The position numbers and the translations under genes are program-made. A model generated the notes under the pieces. The model ran no database searches, was not told the origin of the DNA, and worked only from the letters and a program-made list of their open reading frames with translations. DNA of 64,000 nt from Methanococcoides sp. EBM-47 (lineage in GTDB: Archaea; Halobacteriota; Methanosarcinia; Methanosarcinales; Methanosarcinaceae): positions 310,001 to 374,000 of the forward strand of contig MPPA01000010.1 in assembly GCA_001896725.1 (NCBI GenBank), read 5' to 3'. Below, in pieces: positions 28,386 to 38,040 of this stretch; within the stretch, counting starts at the first letter, position 1; each line of letters opens with the position of its first letter.

Positions 28386-30986
28386 ATGACGGTTCCAAAA
28401 GAATATATCCCTCATGAGGTCGAGCCAAAATGGAAAGAAGCATGGGACATGTCCATGTACCATTTCGATTGGGAAGACCACAAAAGACCACAGTTCATCA
28501 TAGACACACCTCCACCTTACCCAACTGGTAATTTCCATATAGGGAACGCTCTGAACTGGTGTTACATCGATTTTGTTGCCCGCTATAAACGTATGCGCGG
28601 TTATAATGTGATGTTCCCACAGGGATGGGACTGCCATGGACTTCCCACGGAAGTAAAGGTGGAAAACCTGCATAATATCACAAAGAACCAGGTCCCTAGG
28701 GAAGAGTTCAGGAGGATGTGCCGTGAACTGACTACCAGCAACATTGAAAAAATGCGTAATACAATGATGAACTTGGGTTTCTCCGTGGACTGGAGCAATG
28801 AGTTCATTACAATGGAACCTGCATATTACTCCAAGACCCAGCGCTCTTTCCGCAGGATGTATGATATGGACAGGATCTATCAGTCCGAGCATCCTGTTAA
28901 CTGGTGTCCAAGATGTGAAACTGCCATTGCTTTTGCTGAAGTAGAGTATGAAGGTAGGAACACGCAGCTTAATTTTCTTAATTTTGACAAACTGAAGATA
29001 GCCACCACCAGGCCCGAGCTGCTGGCAGCATGCGTGGCTGTTGCGGTCAATCCTGAAGATGAACACTACAAAGCTCATATAGGGAGCAAGGTAAAGGTCC
29101 CTCTTTTCGGACATGAGGTGCCTGTAATAGGAGATAGTGTCGTTGATCCTGCATTTGGTACCGGTGTTGTGATGATATGTACTTTCGGTGATAAGCAGGA
29201 TGTACGTTGGTGGGTGGAACATAAACTTCCCCTGCGCAAGGCCATTGATAAGAACGGCCGCATGATGAAGACAGCAGGCAAGTATGCGGGTATGACCATT
29301 CCGGAATGCAAAGAAGCAATCATAGCAGATCTGAAAGCAGAAGGTCATCTATACGATCAAAAGGAACTGGAACAGAATGTGGGTATGTGCTGGAGATGTG
29401 ACACACCCATTGAGATCCTGTCTGAAAAGCAGTGGTTCGTTAAGATAGATATCAATGATATCAAAAAAGCTGCTGATGAGATTAACTGGACACCTGAGCA
29501 CATGAAATCCAGGCTTGAGAACTGGCTGGGTACCATGGAATGGGACTGGTGTATTTCCAGACAGCGTATATTTGCAACACCTATACCAGCATGGTATTGC
29601 AAAGAATGCGGGGAGACAATGGTGGCAAAGGAAGGATGGATGCCCATCGACCCCACTCAGGAACCTCCAAAAGAGCCATGCAGCAAATGTGGTAGCACTC
29701 ATTTTGATCCAGAGGAGGACGTTCTTGACACATGGATGGATTCTTCCATAACAGCCCAGCACGTTACCGGCTGGCTCACTGATCATAAAAGCAGGTTACC
29801 TGCCCAATTGAGACCACAGGGTCATGATATCATCAGAACATGGGCTTTTTATACGATCTTGAGGTCCATGGCACTTGCAGGTAAACGTCCCTGGGACTCC
29901 ATACTCGTGAATGGCATGGTCCTGGGAGAGGATGGGCATAAGATGAGCAAATCCCTGGGTAATATAATCTCTCCAGAAGAGATCATTGAAAAATACAGTG
30001 CTGATTCCTTCAGGCAATGGGCAGCTATAGGAGGATCCCCAGGTTCAGATGTAATGTTCCGCTGGAAAGATGTAGTAGCAGCATCACGCTTTTTTGCCAA
30101 GATGTGGAGTATCTACAGATTCTCTGTTCCCCATTTCAATGATTTGGATACATCCGAGGCGCCAGGGGCAGAAGAACTTCATATTGTCGACAGATGGCTG
30201 TTAGACAAGTTATACGAACTGATATCTACGGCAACTGCGAACATGGATACTTACCAGTTCGATGAGGTTTTCAAAGCCATCAGAGGTTTTGCCTGGGACG
30301 TAGTGGCAGACAATTATATTGAACTTGTTAAATCTCGCCTGTATGGTACTAATGAAAAGGACAGAAAAGCAGCACAATATACACTATACGTAACAATAGA
30401 TGTACTTACGAAACTGCTTGCTCCTTTTGCTCCCTTCTTTGCAGAGGAAATGTATTCAAGGCTTGGGAAAGGTAGCGTACATATGCAATACTGGCCAGAG
30501 ACAGATGCCGCATGGAAGAGCGAAGAGGCCAGAAAAGCCGGGGAACTTGTTAAGGATATCGTGAGCAGGGTACGGAGGTATAAATCCGAGCATGGTATTG
30601 CCCTTAATGCTCCTTTGAAGAAACTTGAGATATATGGGACGCTCACAGACGTCATTGATATAACCGGTGCAACGAACACACCAATAGAGATCATGAAAGG
30701 TAACCCTGATTTTGAGCACGTGCCGGTGAACGTAAAGCCTAATATGGGGGTCATCGGTCCCAAATTCAAAGGTCAGGCAAAGATTATAATAGATGCTTTA
30801 CTGGGATCCAATCCTAAAAAGCTGGTAACTGAAATGGAACAGAATGGGAAGATCAGCCTCCATACCAAGAGTGGTATCATAGAGCTGGGACCTGAAAGCG
30901 TGGAGGTAGAAAAGGAAGTGACCTCTGCTGGCAGGGCTGTAGATGTGCTGGATGTACAAGGCATTCCAGTTGTGATCATCAGATGA
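28386..30986 (+). CDS. valS: Valyl-tRNA synthetase
   Basis: An 866-residue class Ia synthetase. The HIGH motif is PTGNFHIGN (about 41-49), the KMSKS motif is [10 protein letters not shown], and [10 protein letters not shown] is typical of the Val/Ile/Leu group. The CP1 editing domain includes [19 protein letters not shown]. Two Zn-binding knuckles are visible (CxRC pairs such as CPRCET and CWRCDTP, and CKECG...CSKCG). The C-terminal coiled arm is short, as in archaea. Valine over isoleucine is chosen from overall resemblance to archaeal ValRS. A GGAGAG site precedes the ATG; a TATA-like ATATATTTAAATAA lies near 28310. Confidence 0.92.
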   Translation: MTVPKEYIPHEVEPKWKEAWDMSMYHFDWEDHKRPQFIIDTPPPYPTGNFHIGNALNWCYIDFVARYKRMRGYNVMFPQGWDCHGLPTEVKVENLHNITKNQVPREEFRRMCRELTTSNIEKMRNTMMNLGFSVDWSNEFITMEPAYYSKTQRSFRRMYDMDRIYQSEHPVNWCPRCETAIAFAEVEYEGRNTQLNFLNFDKLKIATTRPELLAACVAVAVNPEDEHYKAHIGSKVKVPLFGHEVPVIGDSVVDPAFGTGVVMICTFGDKQDVRWWVEHKLPLRKAIDKNGRMMKTAGKYAGMTIPECKEAIIADLKAEGHLYDQKELEQNVGMCWRCDTPIEILSEKQWFVKIDINDIKKAADEINWTPEHMKSRLENWLGTMEWDWCISRQRIFATPIPAWYCKECGETMVAKEGWMPIDPTQEPPKEPCSKCGSTHFDPEEDVLDTWMDSSITAQHVTGWLTDHKSRLPAQLRPQGHDIIRTWAFYTILRSMALAGKRPWDSILVNGMVLGEDGHKMSKSLGNIISPEEIIEKYSADSFRQWAAIGGSPGSDVMFRWKDVVAASRFFAKMWSIYRFSVPHFNDLDTSEAPGAEELHIVDRWLLDKLYELISTATANMDTYQFDEVFKAIRGFAWDVVADNYIELVKSRLYGTNEKDRKAAQYTLYVTIDVLTKLLAPFAPFFAEEMYSRLGKGSVHMQYWPETDAAWKSEEARKAGELVKDIVSRVRRYKSEHGIALNAPLKKLEIYGTLTDVIDITGATNTPIEIMKGNPDFEHVPVNVKPNMGVIGPKFKGQAKIIIDALLGSNPKKLVTEMEQNGKISLHTKSGIIELGPESVEVEKEVTSAGRAVDVLDVQGIPVVIIR

Positions 30987-31074
30987 AAATGAGAACATAT
31001 GCTCTCTTTTCGTAATCTTTAATTGTGCCGATGCACTATGATACAATCACTGGAGAAAGTAATCAGGTGGTCTA

Positions 31075-31560
31075 TTGAAGATTCGAGGAAGGGTACAACT
31101 CAGGAAGTCTGCCAAGAACAAACTGCTTGATGATCTTAGGTCTATATACGGCGACACAGTGGTAGAGGAGATCACATCATGTAAGTTCGAACATGCTGAT
31201 GCTGGTGATATTTCTGTGGTCCTTATAGACGGGAAAGTGCTTTTATTTGCAGTTGACGAGATATTTTTCCCGACAGTGAGAGGTGTCATAGAACTTGGAA
31301 TAGAGAAAAATGTGGTAGTAGTAGATTCCGGTGCCGTACGCTTTGTAGTGAATGGTGCAGACATTATGAGCCCGGGTATTGTTCGTGCAGATGAGAGCAT
31401 TCTTGAAGGTGACCCTGTGATAGTGAAAGAAGAGAAATATGGCAAGCCTCTTGCCATTGGAAAAGCACTTGTTCCCGGGAAGGCCATGGTTTCAGATTCG
31501 GGAAAAGCCGTAAAATCCCTACATCATGTGGGTGATGAGATATGGAACATAGAACTATGA
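31075..31560 (+). CDS. PUA domain RNA-binding protein (archaeal MCTS1/Tma20-like)
   Basis: A 161-residue protein with an N-terminal pre-PUA (DUF1947-like) domain (about 1-75) and a C-terminal PUA domain (about 78-158; VVVDSGAVRFVVNGADIMSPGIV). Eukaryotic relatives MCT-1/Tma20 act in translation re-initiation and ribosome recycling on the 40S subunit; the archaeal role is presumed similar. The start is TTG at 31075, supported by an AGGTGGTC ribosome-binding site and by the conserved KIRGRVQLRKS N-terminus. Confidence 0.85.
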   Translation: MKIRGRVQLRKSAKNKLLDDLRSIYGDTVVEEITSCKFEHADAGDISVVLIDGKVLLFAVDEIFFPTVRGVIELGIEKNVVVVDSGAVRFVVNGADIMSPGIVRADESILEGDPVIVKEEKYGKPLAIGKALVPGKAMVSDSGKAVKSLHHVGDEIWNIEL

Positions 31561-31586
31561 GCTTACAGGCATAATCATTAAAATAT

Positions 31587-31655
31587 ATGGATGTTCTTAT
31601 AAATGATGAAGGTGCTAAAGCAGTAGAAGATATTGTTAAGTGGATAGTCCAATAA
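31587..31655 (+). CDS. Candidate 22-residue small protein
   Basis: ATG to TAA encodes MDVLINDEGAKAVEDIVKWI plus VQ. It is protein-like, predicted amphipathic helix with balanced charge, and lies in the 125-base gap before sepF. TA-rich sequence just upstream (AAAATATAT) could be a promoter for a leaderless mRNA, but there is no clear ribosome-binding site. It may equally be chance or the remnant of a gene. Confidence 0.25.
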   Translation: MDVLINDEGAKAVEDIVKWIVQ

Positions 31656-31685
31656 TGAGATGTAATCTGATAAAGGGTGCATATT

Positions 31686-32066
31686 ATGGCAAAGTTAATG
31701 GATAAATTTTTTGGAGCAACTAAAAGATCGTCTACCGGCGAAGATGAATTCACTGAGCTTGATCTGAGCAAATATGAGGAAGTAACCGGAGAAGAGCCTG
31801 CAGAAACATATGTAAGAGTGGCTGAACTTACAAATCTGAACGATCTGACATTGCTCAAGAAGGAAGTGTATGAGGGCAATATTTTGATGATCGATATATC
31901 TACTATCAAGAACGATAAACTTATGCTGGACAGAGCCCTGAAGGATCTGAAAGATGTTGTCATAGATGTCCATGGGGATATAGCCGGACTTAAAGAGGAC
32001 CAGGTTCTTGTAACCCCAACAGGGATCAAGATCGATCGATCAAAGATAGTTGGTGGAAGATATTGA
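31686..32066 (+). CDS. sepF: Archaeal cell-division protein SepF
   Basis: A 126-residue protein that anchors FtsZ to the membrane in most Euryarchaeota. The N-terminus MAKLMDKFFG is an amphipathic membrane-targeting helix, followed by an acidic linker and the compact SepF core (YVRVAELTNLNDL, GNILMIDIST, ALKDLKDVVIDVHGDIAGL, VLVTPTGIKI). Length and order match archaeal SepF. The stop overlaps the TTG start of the ZPR1-like gene by 4 bases (TTGA). Confidence 0.92.
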   Translation: MAKLMDKFFGATKRSSTGEDEFTELDLSKYEEVTGEEPAETYVRVAELTNLNDLTLLKKEVYEGNILMIDISTIKNDKLMLDRALKDLKDVVIDVHGDIAGLKEDQVLVTPTGIKIDRSKIVGGRY

Positions 32067-32692
32067 CCCTTGATGGTACACAGGCAGTGTTCATTACCCG
32101 TACACAGTGTCCTCTCTGCCATAAAGAGATCATAATGAATTGGGAGAGGGATGAGATTCCCTATTTTGGGGATATCATGTACATCACGGCATGCTGCGAC
32201 TGTAGTTTTCGTTTCACTGACACAATGATCCTGTCCCAGAAAGAACCTGTCCGATATGAGATCTCTATTGAAGGGCCTGAAGACATTTATGCTAAGGTCG
32301 TGCGCTCTACCTCAGGAACTATAAGGGTACCTGAGCTGGGAATAGTTGTGGAGCCTGGTTCTGTCTCCGAGTCATACATAACAAATATCGAAGGTGTGCT
32401 TGATCGGATACTGGACGTTGTGGTCAGTGCAACTAAATGGGTATCAGATGAACCGGAAAAATATGAACATGGCCTACAGTTACAGGAAATGATACATGAG
32501 GCTATAGATGGTAAAAGAAAACTTACCATGATCATAGAGGACCCTCTAGGCAACAGTGCCATAATATCTGAGAAAGCTATATCTTCCAAGCTTACTCAGG
32601 AGCAGGCACGTATGCTTAAAACCGGCATGATAGTTTTCGATGCAGAGAGTGATGAGATCGAAATGGACGCATATGATGATATAGGGAATTGA
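32063..32692 (+). CDS. ZPR1-type zinc-finger protein
   Basis: A 209-residue archaeal ZPR1 homologue with one zinc finger (CPLCHKE and a later CCDC in ITACCDCSFR) and one alpha/beta domain (RVPELGIVVEPGS...SYITNIEGVLDRI). Eukaryotic ZPR1 has two such modules and binds or helps fold eEF1A; the archaeal half-size protein may do the same for aEF1A. The TTG start overlaps the sepF stop. The sepF-zpr1 pair is common in methanogens. The acidic C-terminus (ESDEIEMDAYDD) is notable. Confidence 0.88.
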   Translation: MTLDGTQAVFITRTQCPLCHKEIIMNWERDEIPYFGDIMYITACCDCSFRFTDTMILSQKEPVRYEISIEGPEDIYAKVVRSTSGTIRVPELGIVVEPGSVSESYITNIEGVLDRILDVVVSATKWVSDEPEKYEHGLQLQEMIHEAIDGKRKLTMIIEDPLGNSAIISEKAISSKLTQEQARMLKTGMIVFDAESDEIEMDAYDDIGN

Positions 32693-32767
32693 TGAACTAT
32701 CGTTCCCATCACTATGATCAGGATTATGGGTATCAACATGGAAGGTGAAAGAACTGAGAGGCCTACA

Positions 32768-33493
32768 ATGCCTCTCATTGGTGATATTGCTCCTGGTTTC
32801 CAGGCAAGGACGACAAAAGGAGGGATCAACTTCCCTGAAGACTACAAGGGAAAGTGGGTCATACTGTTCAGTCACCCCGCAGACTTTACTCCTGTGTGTA
32901 CTACTGAATTTATCAAATGTGCAACAATGCAGGAGGAGTTCAGGCAACTTAATGCTGAGCTTATTGGTCTTTCCATTGATAGTCTATATTCTCATATCTC
33001 ATGGCTTGCAGCTATCAAAGAAAAGGTAGAGTATAAAGGGCTTAGAGGGATAGATATCGATTTCCCTATTATTGAAGATCTGGATATGGAAATCGCACGT
33101 AAGTACGGTATGATCCATCCCCGTGCATCCTACACACAGGAAGAGGTCCTTGATAAATTCGAGGCTACCGGTGGCTCCTTCCATTTCATGGAATCCAGTA
33201 CTGAGACCGTAAGGGCGGTATTTATCATTGATCCCAAGGCTAGGATCAGGGCAATATTATATTACCCGTTCACCAATGGCAGGAGCATGGAAGAGATCAA
33301 GCGTCTACTTATAGCGATGCAGGTTTCTGACAAACATAATGTGCAGACTCCCGAGAACTGGCATCCTGGAGACGATGTTATTCTCCCTAATCCATTATCA
33401 TGGGATAAGGCAAAGGAAAGGCTCCGGAAAAAGGAAGGTGTCACTGCATGTGGTGACTGGTTCCTGTGCCTGAAAGAAGATCCTGAAAAATAG
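32768..33493 (+). CDS. Peroxiredoxin (archaeal Prx6-like)
   Basis: A 241-residue thiol peroxidase. The peroxidatic Cys is Cys44 in SHPADFTPVCTTEF. The C-terminal extension contains two further Cys (TACGDWFLC) at the positions where archaeal Prx6 enzymes keep resolving cysteines. Members form decameric rings. I chose the ATG at 32768 because it gives the conserved MPLIGD start with GAGAGG upstream; ATGs at 32714, 32726 and 32738 are in frame and cannot be excluded. It probably detoxifies the peroxide made by superoxide reductase (inference). Confidence 0.92.
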   Translation: MPLIGDIAPGFQARTTKGGINFPEDYKGKWVILFSHPADFTPVCTTEFIKCATMQEEFRQLNAELIGLSIDSLYSHISWLAAIKEKVEYKGLRGIDIDFPIIEDLDMEIARKYGMIHPRASYTQEEVLDKFEATGGSFHFMESSTETVRAVFIIDPKARIRAILYYPFTNGRSMEEIKRLLIAMQVSDKHNVQTPENWHPGDDVILPNPLSWDKAKERLRKKEGVTACGDWFLCLKEDPEK

Positions 33494-33601
33494 ATCTTGG
33501 CTTTTTTGAAGGTTCTCAACAGCTTGATGTGTCCCTAAGAAGGAAATGCCTATAAGCAATGCATCTGTTTATAGCTGAGGACCATGATAGCAGGTGACCT
33601 C

Positions 33602-35038
33602 ATGACAGATAAGAAAAAAGAAGCGACCCTTCCCACGAAGAAGGATTTTAGTGAATGGTACAGTGAACTCTTACAGGCAGCTGAAATAATGGACGTGCGC
33701 TATCCTGTAAAAGGCCTGTATGTATGGCACCCATTTGGTTTTACGATCAGGAAAAATGTGTACAATATAATCAGAGAACTATTGGACAGAGAGCACATAG
33801 AAACAATGTTCCCGCTTCTTATCCCAGAACATGAGTTCATGAAAGAGGCTGAGCATATAAAGGGCTTTGAGGATGAGGTATATTGGGTAACTCATGGAGG
33901 TACCACTCCCTTGGATGTGAAGCTTGCGCTGCGTCCCACTAGCGAGACTGCCATCTATCCTATGTACAAATTATGGGTACGTTCCCATGCTGATCTGCCT
34001 TTGAAATTGTATCAGGTGGTCAATACCTTCAGATATGAAACAAAACATACCCGTCCTCTTATAAGGTTAAGGGAGATTACGTCCTTTAAAGAGGCGCATA
34101 CCGTACATGCTACCTGGGAGGAAGCCTCTGAGCAGGTGGAAGAGGCTATAAGGATATATACAGAGTTCTATCGCAGACTGGCAGTGCCAGTGCTTGCTTC
34201 CAAACGTCCTGACTGGGATAAATTTCCGGGAGCTGATTATACAATAGCCGTAGATGCATTGATGCCTGACGGTAAAACCTTACAAGTGGGTACAGCTCAT
34301 CATCTTGGTAACAACTTTGCCAGGACCTTCGACATAAAGTATGAGGACCCTGCAGGAGAACAGGTATATGCACATCAGACATGTTATGGCATTTCAGAGC
34401 GATCGATAGCTGCACTGATATCCATACATGGTGATGACAAAGGACTTGTATTACCTCCTGAAGTGGCTCCCATAGAGGCAGTGATCATACCTATAGTGTT
34501 CAAGGAGTCATCTGATGTAATCCAGGCATGTGAGAAAGTACAGCAAACTTTACAGAAAACAGGGATCCGTGCTAAAATTGATCTCAGTGATGATCGCCCT
34601 GGAGCCAAATACTATAGATGGGAGATGAAAGGGGTTCCTCTGAGAATTGAAATAGGTCCTCGTGATCTTAAAAATGGTGTTGCTGTGATCGTGCGCAGGG
34701 ATAATGGGGAAAAAATACAAGTACCTCTGGAGAACATAAGCCATGCAGCAGAAGAGGCGCTAAGGTCCATTCAGTCTACCCTCTTTAAGAAAGCGGTAGC
34801 GGATGTCCAAGCACGTATATTCGATTGTTCTTCCCTTGAAGATGTCAAAGAGAAATTACCTGAAGGTATCGCACTCCTTCCCTGGTGTGGTGATAAGGCC
34901 TGTGGACTGCAGATAGAAGAGGAGATCGGTGCAGGTATTCTGGGCATACCTCCCGGACAGGAAGAAGGCTGTAAAGGGCAGTGCCCGGTCTGTGGGAAAG
35001 ATGCAAGTGTAAAAGTTTATGTAGCAAGGAAATATTGA
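33602..35038 (+). CDS. proS: Prolyl-tRNA synthetase (archaeal/eukaryotic type)
   Basis: A 478-residue class II synthetase of the type without the bacterial editing insertion. Motif 2 is [22 protein letters not shown], the proline loop lies in [16 protein letters not shown], and motif 3 is [10 protein letters not shown]. The C-terminal Zn-binding domain has four Cys (WCGDKACG and [12 protein letters not shown]), ending in the conserved Tyr (ARKY). The start at 33602 follows GCAGGTGACC; an earlier in-frame ATG at 33584 would place the ribosome-binding site inside the gene. Confidence 0.95.
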   Translation: MTDKKKEATLPTKKDFSEWYSELLQAAEIMDVRYPVKGLYVWHPFGFTIRKNVYNIIRELLDREHIETMFPLLIPEHEFMKEAEHIKGFEDEVYWVTHGGTTPLDVKLALRPTSETAIYPMYKLWVRSHADLPLKLYQVVNTFRYETKHTRPLIRLREITSFKEAHTVHATWEEASEQVEEAIRIYTEFYRRLAVPVLASKRPDWDKFPGADYTIAVDALMPDGKTLQVGTAHHLGNNFARTFDIKYEDPAGEQVYAHQTCYGISERSIAALISIHGDDKGLVLPPEVAPIEAVIIPIVFKESSDVIQACEKVQQTLQKTGIRAKIDLSDDRPGAKYYRWEMKGVPLRIEIGPRDLKNGVAVIVRRDNGEKIQVPLENISHAAEEALRSIQSTLFKKAVADVQARIFDCSSLEDVKEKLPEGIALLPWCGDKACGLQIEEEIGAGILGIPPGQEEGCKGQCPVCGKDASVKVYVARKY

Positions 35039-35076
35039 TTCCAGAAACATACTTTTTACTGAAAAAGAGGTATATT

Positions 35077-36141
35077 ATGGAAGGACAATCACCGGAAAAC
35101 ATGAAGATCCCTGAAAGACCGTTGTTCCTGTGCGTGTTGGCAAATACTGAAACGGCGTACATAGAAGGTCTTTCTGCTGCCGGTAAGACAGCAAAACTTA
35201 CAGATTACACTCCATCAGGAGATGCCGAAGTTCTTGAGACCGGTATGGTGGTGGACATACCAATTCTTCCTATGACCCCTCCTTATGACACCCCTACCCC
35301 TGCACTTATTACCCGGGTAGCTCTGGATATGACCGGTGTGCCACATATGCTCATTAATGCCGGATTGAAGATCCTGCCAGCCAAAACCATATCTCTGAAG
35401 GATATTGGGGGCTCACCTGGAAAAGATATACGTGAACCAATAGCCGTCCCCGAAGCTCAAGGTATCTTTGAGCGTGGTTTCAGTCTGGGCAGGGACCTAA
35501 GAGAAAAGTATGATCTCTTCGTGATAGGCGAAAGCATACCTGCAGGTACTACTACTGCCAGTGCGGTGCTGGTAGCCCTTGGTTATGATGGAAGTGTCAG
35601 CAGCAGTGCTTTCACTAACCCGCTAGAACTTAAGAAACAGGTTGTAAACGAAGCCTTAAGGTCTTCTTGTATCGAACCGGGAGATCTTCGTAGCAATCCC
35701 ATGGAAGCTATAAGGCTTGTGGGTGATCCCATGATGGCAGCAGTGGTGGGAATAACTGCAGGGCTTGGAGATGTGCCGGTGGTCCTTGCAGGTGGTACCC
35801 AGATGATAACAATTTTTGGTTTGATCAAACACCTTGGATATAAAACGGATAACATCACAATTGTAACAACGTGTTATGTGATGAATGACACTTCTGCTCA
35901 CTTTGCCCGCCTTGCGAAGGAACTGGGCGCAAAAACCTATGCCACTGATCCTGGATTCGGGCAATCGCGCCTGCAGGGTCTTAGGCAATATGAGGCAGGA
36001 TTCGTTAAAGAAGGTGTTGGTGCAGGCGGAGCTATATACCTTGCACAAATGTATGGGATCCCTATGGAAAAGCTGAGAGCTGAGATAGAGCTGCTCAGTG
36101 AAAAACTTTCAAAGTATGGTGATATCAATAGGGTAAAGTAG
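35077..36141 (+). CDS. cobT: CobT-like nicotinate-nucleotide phosphoribosyltransferase (archaeal TIGR00303 type)
   Basis: A 354-residue enzyme that activates the lower-ligand base for cobalamin-type cofactors, needed by methanogens for corrinoid methyltransferases. Conserved stretches include IGESIPAGTTTASAVLVALGY, VGDPMMAAVVGITAG and VVLAGGTQM, with a glycine-rich C-terminal DPGFGQSRLQGLRQYE. The start at 35077 has AGAGG upstream; the longer frame overlaps proS by almost 60 bases. The gene follows proS by 38 bases. Confidence 0.88.
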   Translation: MEGQSPENMKIPERPLFLCVLANTETAYIEGLSAAGKTAKLTDYTPSGDAEVLETGMVVDIPILPMTPPYDTPTPALITRVALDMTGVPHMLINAGLKILPAKTISLKDIGGSPGKDIREPIAVPEAQGIFERGFSLGRDLREKYDLFVIGESIPAGTTTASAVLVALGYDGSVSSSAFTNPLELKKQVVNEALRSSCIEPGDLRSNPMEAIRLVGDPMMAAVVGITAGLGDVPVVLAGGTQMITIFGLIKHLGYKTDNITIVTTCYVMNDTSAHFARLAKELGAKTYATDPGFGQSRLQGLRQYEAGFVKEGVGAGGAIYLAQMYGIPMEKLRAEIELLSEKLSKYGDINRVK

Positions 36142-36370
36142 GTGAATATAGGGAAATATAAAAAAGAAATTTATGTGGATCAGGCACACGTTCCTTGTAA
36201 TAGTGAACAATGCTTGAGTTGATTGATTTATTTTTTTATATTTGGGATTTTCGTTCAAAGAAGCAGGCCTTATCATATGACCCTATTGTAGAAGATGCCC
36301 CGGTCTATCCGAAAGCAATTACCGATAGATATATCAGTGATAAGGTTTATTTTGGGAGATAAGCCTATCA

Positions 36371-36558
36371 GGGGTTGTGGCCTAGCCCGGCATGGCGATG
36401 GGCTCCAGCGGATAGATGATGAACAACGGGTCTACTGAGATATGTCCGACGGGACCTATCAGTGAGGAACCGTTGGAGCACTGATATGTGTTCGGGATGC
36501 TGAGAAGCATTTGTTCGGAGAGACCCGTCGATCGTGAGTTCAAATCTCACCAACCCCA
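36371..36558 (+). tRNA. tRNA-Trp(CCA) with a 114-base intron after position 37
   Basis: Exon 1 is 36371-36408 and exon 2 is 36523-36558, giving a 74-base tRNA. Acceptor GGGGTTG pairs with CAACCCC; the D arm is GCC...GGC; the anticodon stem ATGGG pairs with CCCGT; the loop is CT-CCA-GA; the T arm is GTGAG-TTCAAAT-CTCAC; the discriminator is A, with CCA not encoded. The splice sites form a textbook bulge-helix-bulge: CTCC (36403-36406) pairs with GGAG (36517-36520), flanked by 3-base bulges AG^C and AG^A. A T-run at 36561-36566 ends the gene. Confidence 0.97.
36409..36522 (+). ncRNA. Box C/D guide RNA within the tRNA-Trp intron
   Basis: Box C ATGATGA (36416-36422), D' CTGA (36435-36438), C' GTGAGGA (36462-36468) and D CTGA (36481-36484) are visible. 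The guide before D' (ACGGGTCT) pairs with exon-joined AGACCCGT, and the fifth base from D' falls on position 39. The guide before D (TGGAGC) pairs with GCTCCA, and the fifth base falls on C34. This matches the known intron of Haloferax pre-tRNA-Trp, which directs 2'-O-methylation at positions 34 and 39. Confidence 0.92.
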
Positions 36559-36883
36559 CTTTTTTAAAAACAACAATTTAACATAAATGTCATATTTTCA
36601 GCAAAAGATATTTACTGCTTCAAAACTTTTAGGTAATGCGATACTTATTTACTTATTGGAATATATATGCGCTTTGTGAGGGAATAAGATGTTTGAAGGA
36701 TGGTTAATAGCATGTTTACAAACAGTGTGTCAAGATACATAGATTGTATTCAGGTCTTTGAGAAAAGAGTGTATAAATATATGCATACATATATATATAT
36801 TACAAGAAAAGTTATATTCTATAATGGCATGTCCGAAATAACTATATGTTCTTCACTGAATAGCAGCTTTGTGAGAGGTTACC
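36559..36883. other. Intergenic region before the REC-PAS gene
   Basis: About 325 AT-rich bases. It starts with the tRNA T-run. An alternating TA stretch with TATGCATA (36772-36802) is the most striking element and may be the promoter or an upstream operator of the response-regulator gene. I see no gene. Confidence 0.5.
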
Positions 36884-37891
36884 ATGGTAGGATCTGGTCT
36901 TGACAAGGTGTTAGTAGTTGATGATGAGCCGGCTATTGTAGATCTCATGGAACTTTATCTCAAGGCAGATTATGAAATGATCAGGGCATATAATGGAAAG
37001 GAAGCGCTTGAGAAAGCCAGATCTGAAAAGCCTTCAGTGATTATACTTGATGTGATGATGCCTGATATGAATGGATATGAGGTCTGCAAGGTTTTGAAAA
37101 CATCAGTAGAGACCCAATTCATCCCTATAATAATGGTAACAGCGCTTTCAGGCAAGGATGAAAAGATCAAAGGCTTGGAGTCAGGTGCAGATGAATTCTT
37201 AAGTAAGCCTGTAAACAGGCTCGAACTTGTGACCCGTGTAAAATCCCTTACACGAATAAAACATCTTCAGGACCGGATACTTGCTGAACGCAATTACGCA
37301 TATCAATGTATCGATGTGGCTGGGGTGTTAATGCTTGTAGTGGATCGCGAGCAAAAGATAAATCTGATCAATCGCACAGGAAATGAAGTGCTTGGTTATG
37401 ATGAGTTCGAGCTTATCGGCCAGAATATGTTCAATGTGCTGGTCCCACAGGAAGAAAGGACAAAGGAAATAGAAAAATTTAACGATATCATAGAAAAAAA
37501 GGTAGATCCTCCTCACTTATATGAAAGAAAGATCCTTAAAAAGGATGGAGGAACAATAATTGTTAGCTGGAGCGAGTCTCCTATCTATGATAATGATGGA
37601 GATATAGAGGCATTGATATGCTCTGGAAAGGACATCACTGAGCTCAGGATGAAAGATGATCTTTTGCTGAATTTGAACGAAATGAAAGAAAGGTTTACAG
37701 ACATGCTTGACCAGGGTCTGATGGGTCCAGTTACTGAGATACAGGATCATGTCCGAGTGCTACTTGAAAAAGAAACTGAAGCAGAGAACATAGTATACAT
37801 TGAGAAAATAATGCAAAATATATCTCATATGACGGAAACCCTGAAGAACACCTCAGCTTATCTGGACCAACATCTAGAAGATAAAATATGA
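36884..37891 (+). CDS. Response regulator with PAS domain and degenerate histidine-kinase dimerisation domain
   Basis: A 335-residue cytoplasmic signalling protein. The receiver domain (about 7-120) has the acidic pair Asp13-Asp14, phospho-acceptor Asp56 (ILDVMMPD), Thr86 and Lys108. A PAS domain covers about 135-255 (MLVVDREQKINLINRTGNEVLGY). The last 75 residues align with a HisKA helix pair: MKERFTDMLDQGLMGPV matches the H-box pattern MKxEFxxxxSHELRxPL, but the phospho-accepting His is Gln277 and the following Glu is Gly278. No HATPase domain follows. It therefore cannot be a kinase; it may dimerise with or sequester a true kinase. It is monocistronic. Confidence 0.88.
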   Translation: MVGSGLDKVLVVDDEPAIVDLMELYLKADYEMIRAYNGKEALEKARSEKPSVIILDVMMPDMNGYEVCKVLKTSVETQFIPIIMVTALSGKDEKIKGLESGADEFLSKPVNRLELVTRVKSLTRIKHLQDRILAERNYAYQCIDVAGVLMLVVDREQKINLINRTGNEVLGYDEFELIGQNMFNVLVPQEERTKEIEKFNDIIEKKVDPPHLYERKILKKDGGTIIVSWSESPIYDNDGDIEALICSGKDITELRMKDDLLLNLNEMKERFTDMLDQGLMGPVTEIQDHVRVLLEKETEAENIVYIEKIMQNISHMTETLKNTSAYLDQHLEDKI

Positions 37892-37935
37892 TATATGGAT
37901 TGGAATAAAGGTTAAAAAGGATCTTTTGGCAAAAA

Positions 37936-37948
37936 CATTTAAATCATA
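37936..37948 (+). promoter_or_regulatory. TATA-like promoter of the L15e/exosome superoperon
   Basis: CATTTAAATCATA lies about 25 bases before 37967, exactly where the structured leader begins, so the transcript is likely to start at or next to the leader's first stem. Start position is inferred from the usual archaeal spacing. Confidence 0.45.
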
Positions 37949-37965
37949 TCATGTGTGTAGTAAGT

Positions 37966-38040
37966 TCGTTTCATTCGGGAGCGATCCCGTAGGGATGTGG
38001 TCCATAATGGGCTGAACCGTGAAACTGAAAATGAAACAAG
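37966..38040 (+). promoter_or_regulatory. Structured 5' leader of the L15e mRNA (candidate RNA regulator)
   Basis: GTTTCATT (37968-37975) pairs perfectly with AATGAAAC (38030-38037), closing a domain of about 70 bases. Inside are CGGGA-GCGA-TCCCG (37976-37989), a stem capped by a GNRA tetraloop and stacked on the closing stem, and a second region, GGTCC...GGGCTGAACC, with weaker pairing. The closing stem ends directly at the AAGGTGA ribosome-binding site of L15e. No tRNA, rRNA or riboswitch class I know fits. It may be an autogenous ribosomal-protein site, a riboswitch or a small stable RNA. Confidence 0.55.

Noticed and set aside
28359-29348. A 329-codon frame antisense to valS
   Set aside because: It is wholly opposite a well-conserved synthetase; its His/Cys-rich composition is typical of shadow translation.
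36772-36802. Alternating TA tract as a replication origin element
   Set aside because: No origin recognition box repeats or cdc6/orc gene nearby; it is more simply promoter AT richness.
37966-38040. The L15e leader as a classic box C/D or H/ACA RNA
   Set aside because: CTGA and an ACA occur, but there is no box C (RTGATGA), and the GNRA hairpin occupies the space where an H/ACA pocket strand would be.
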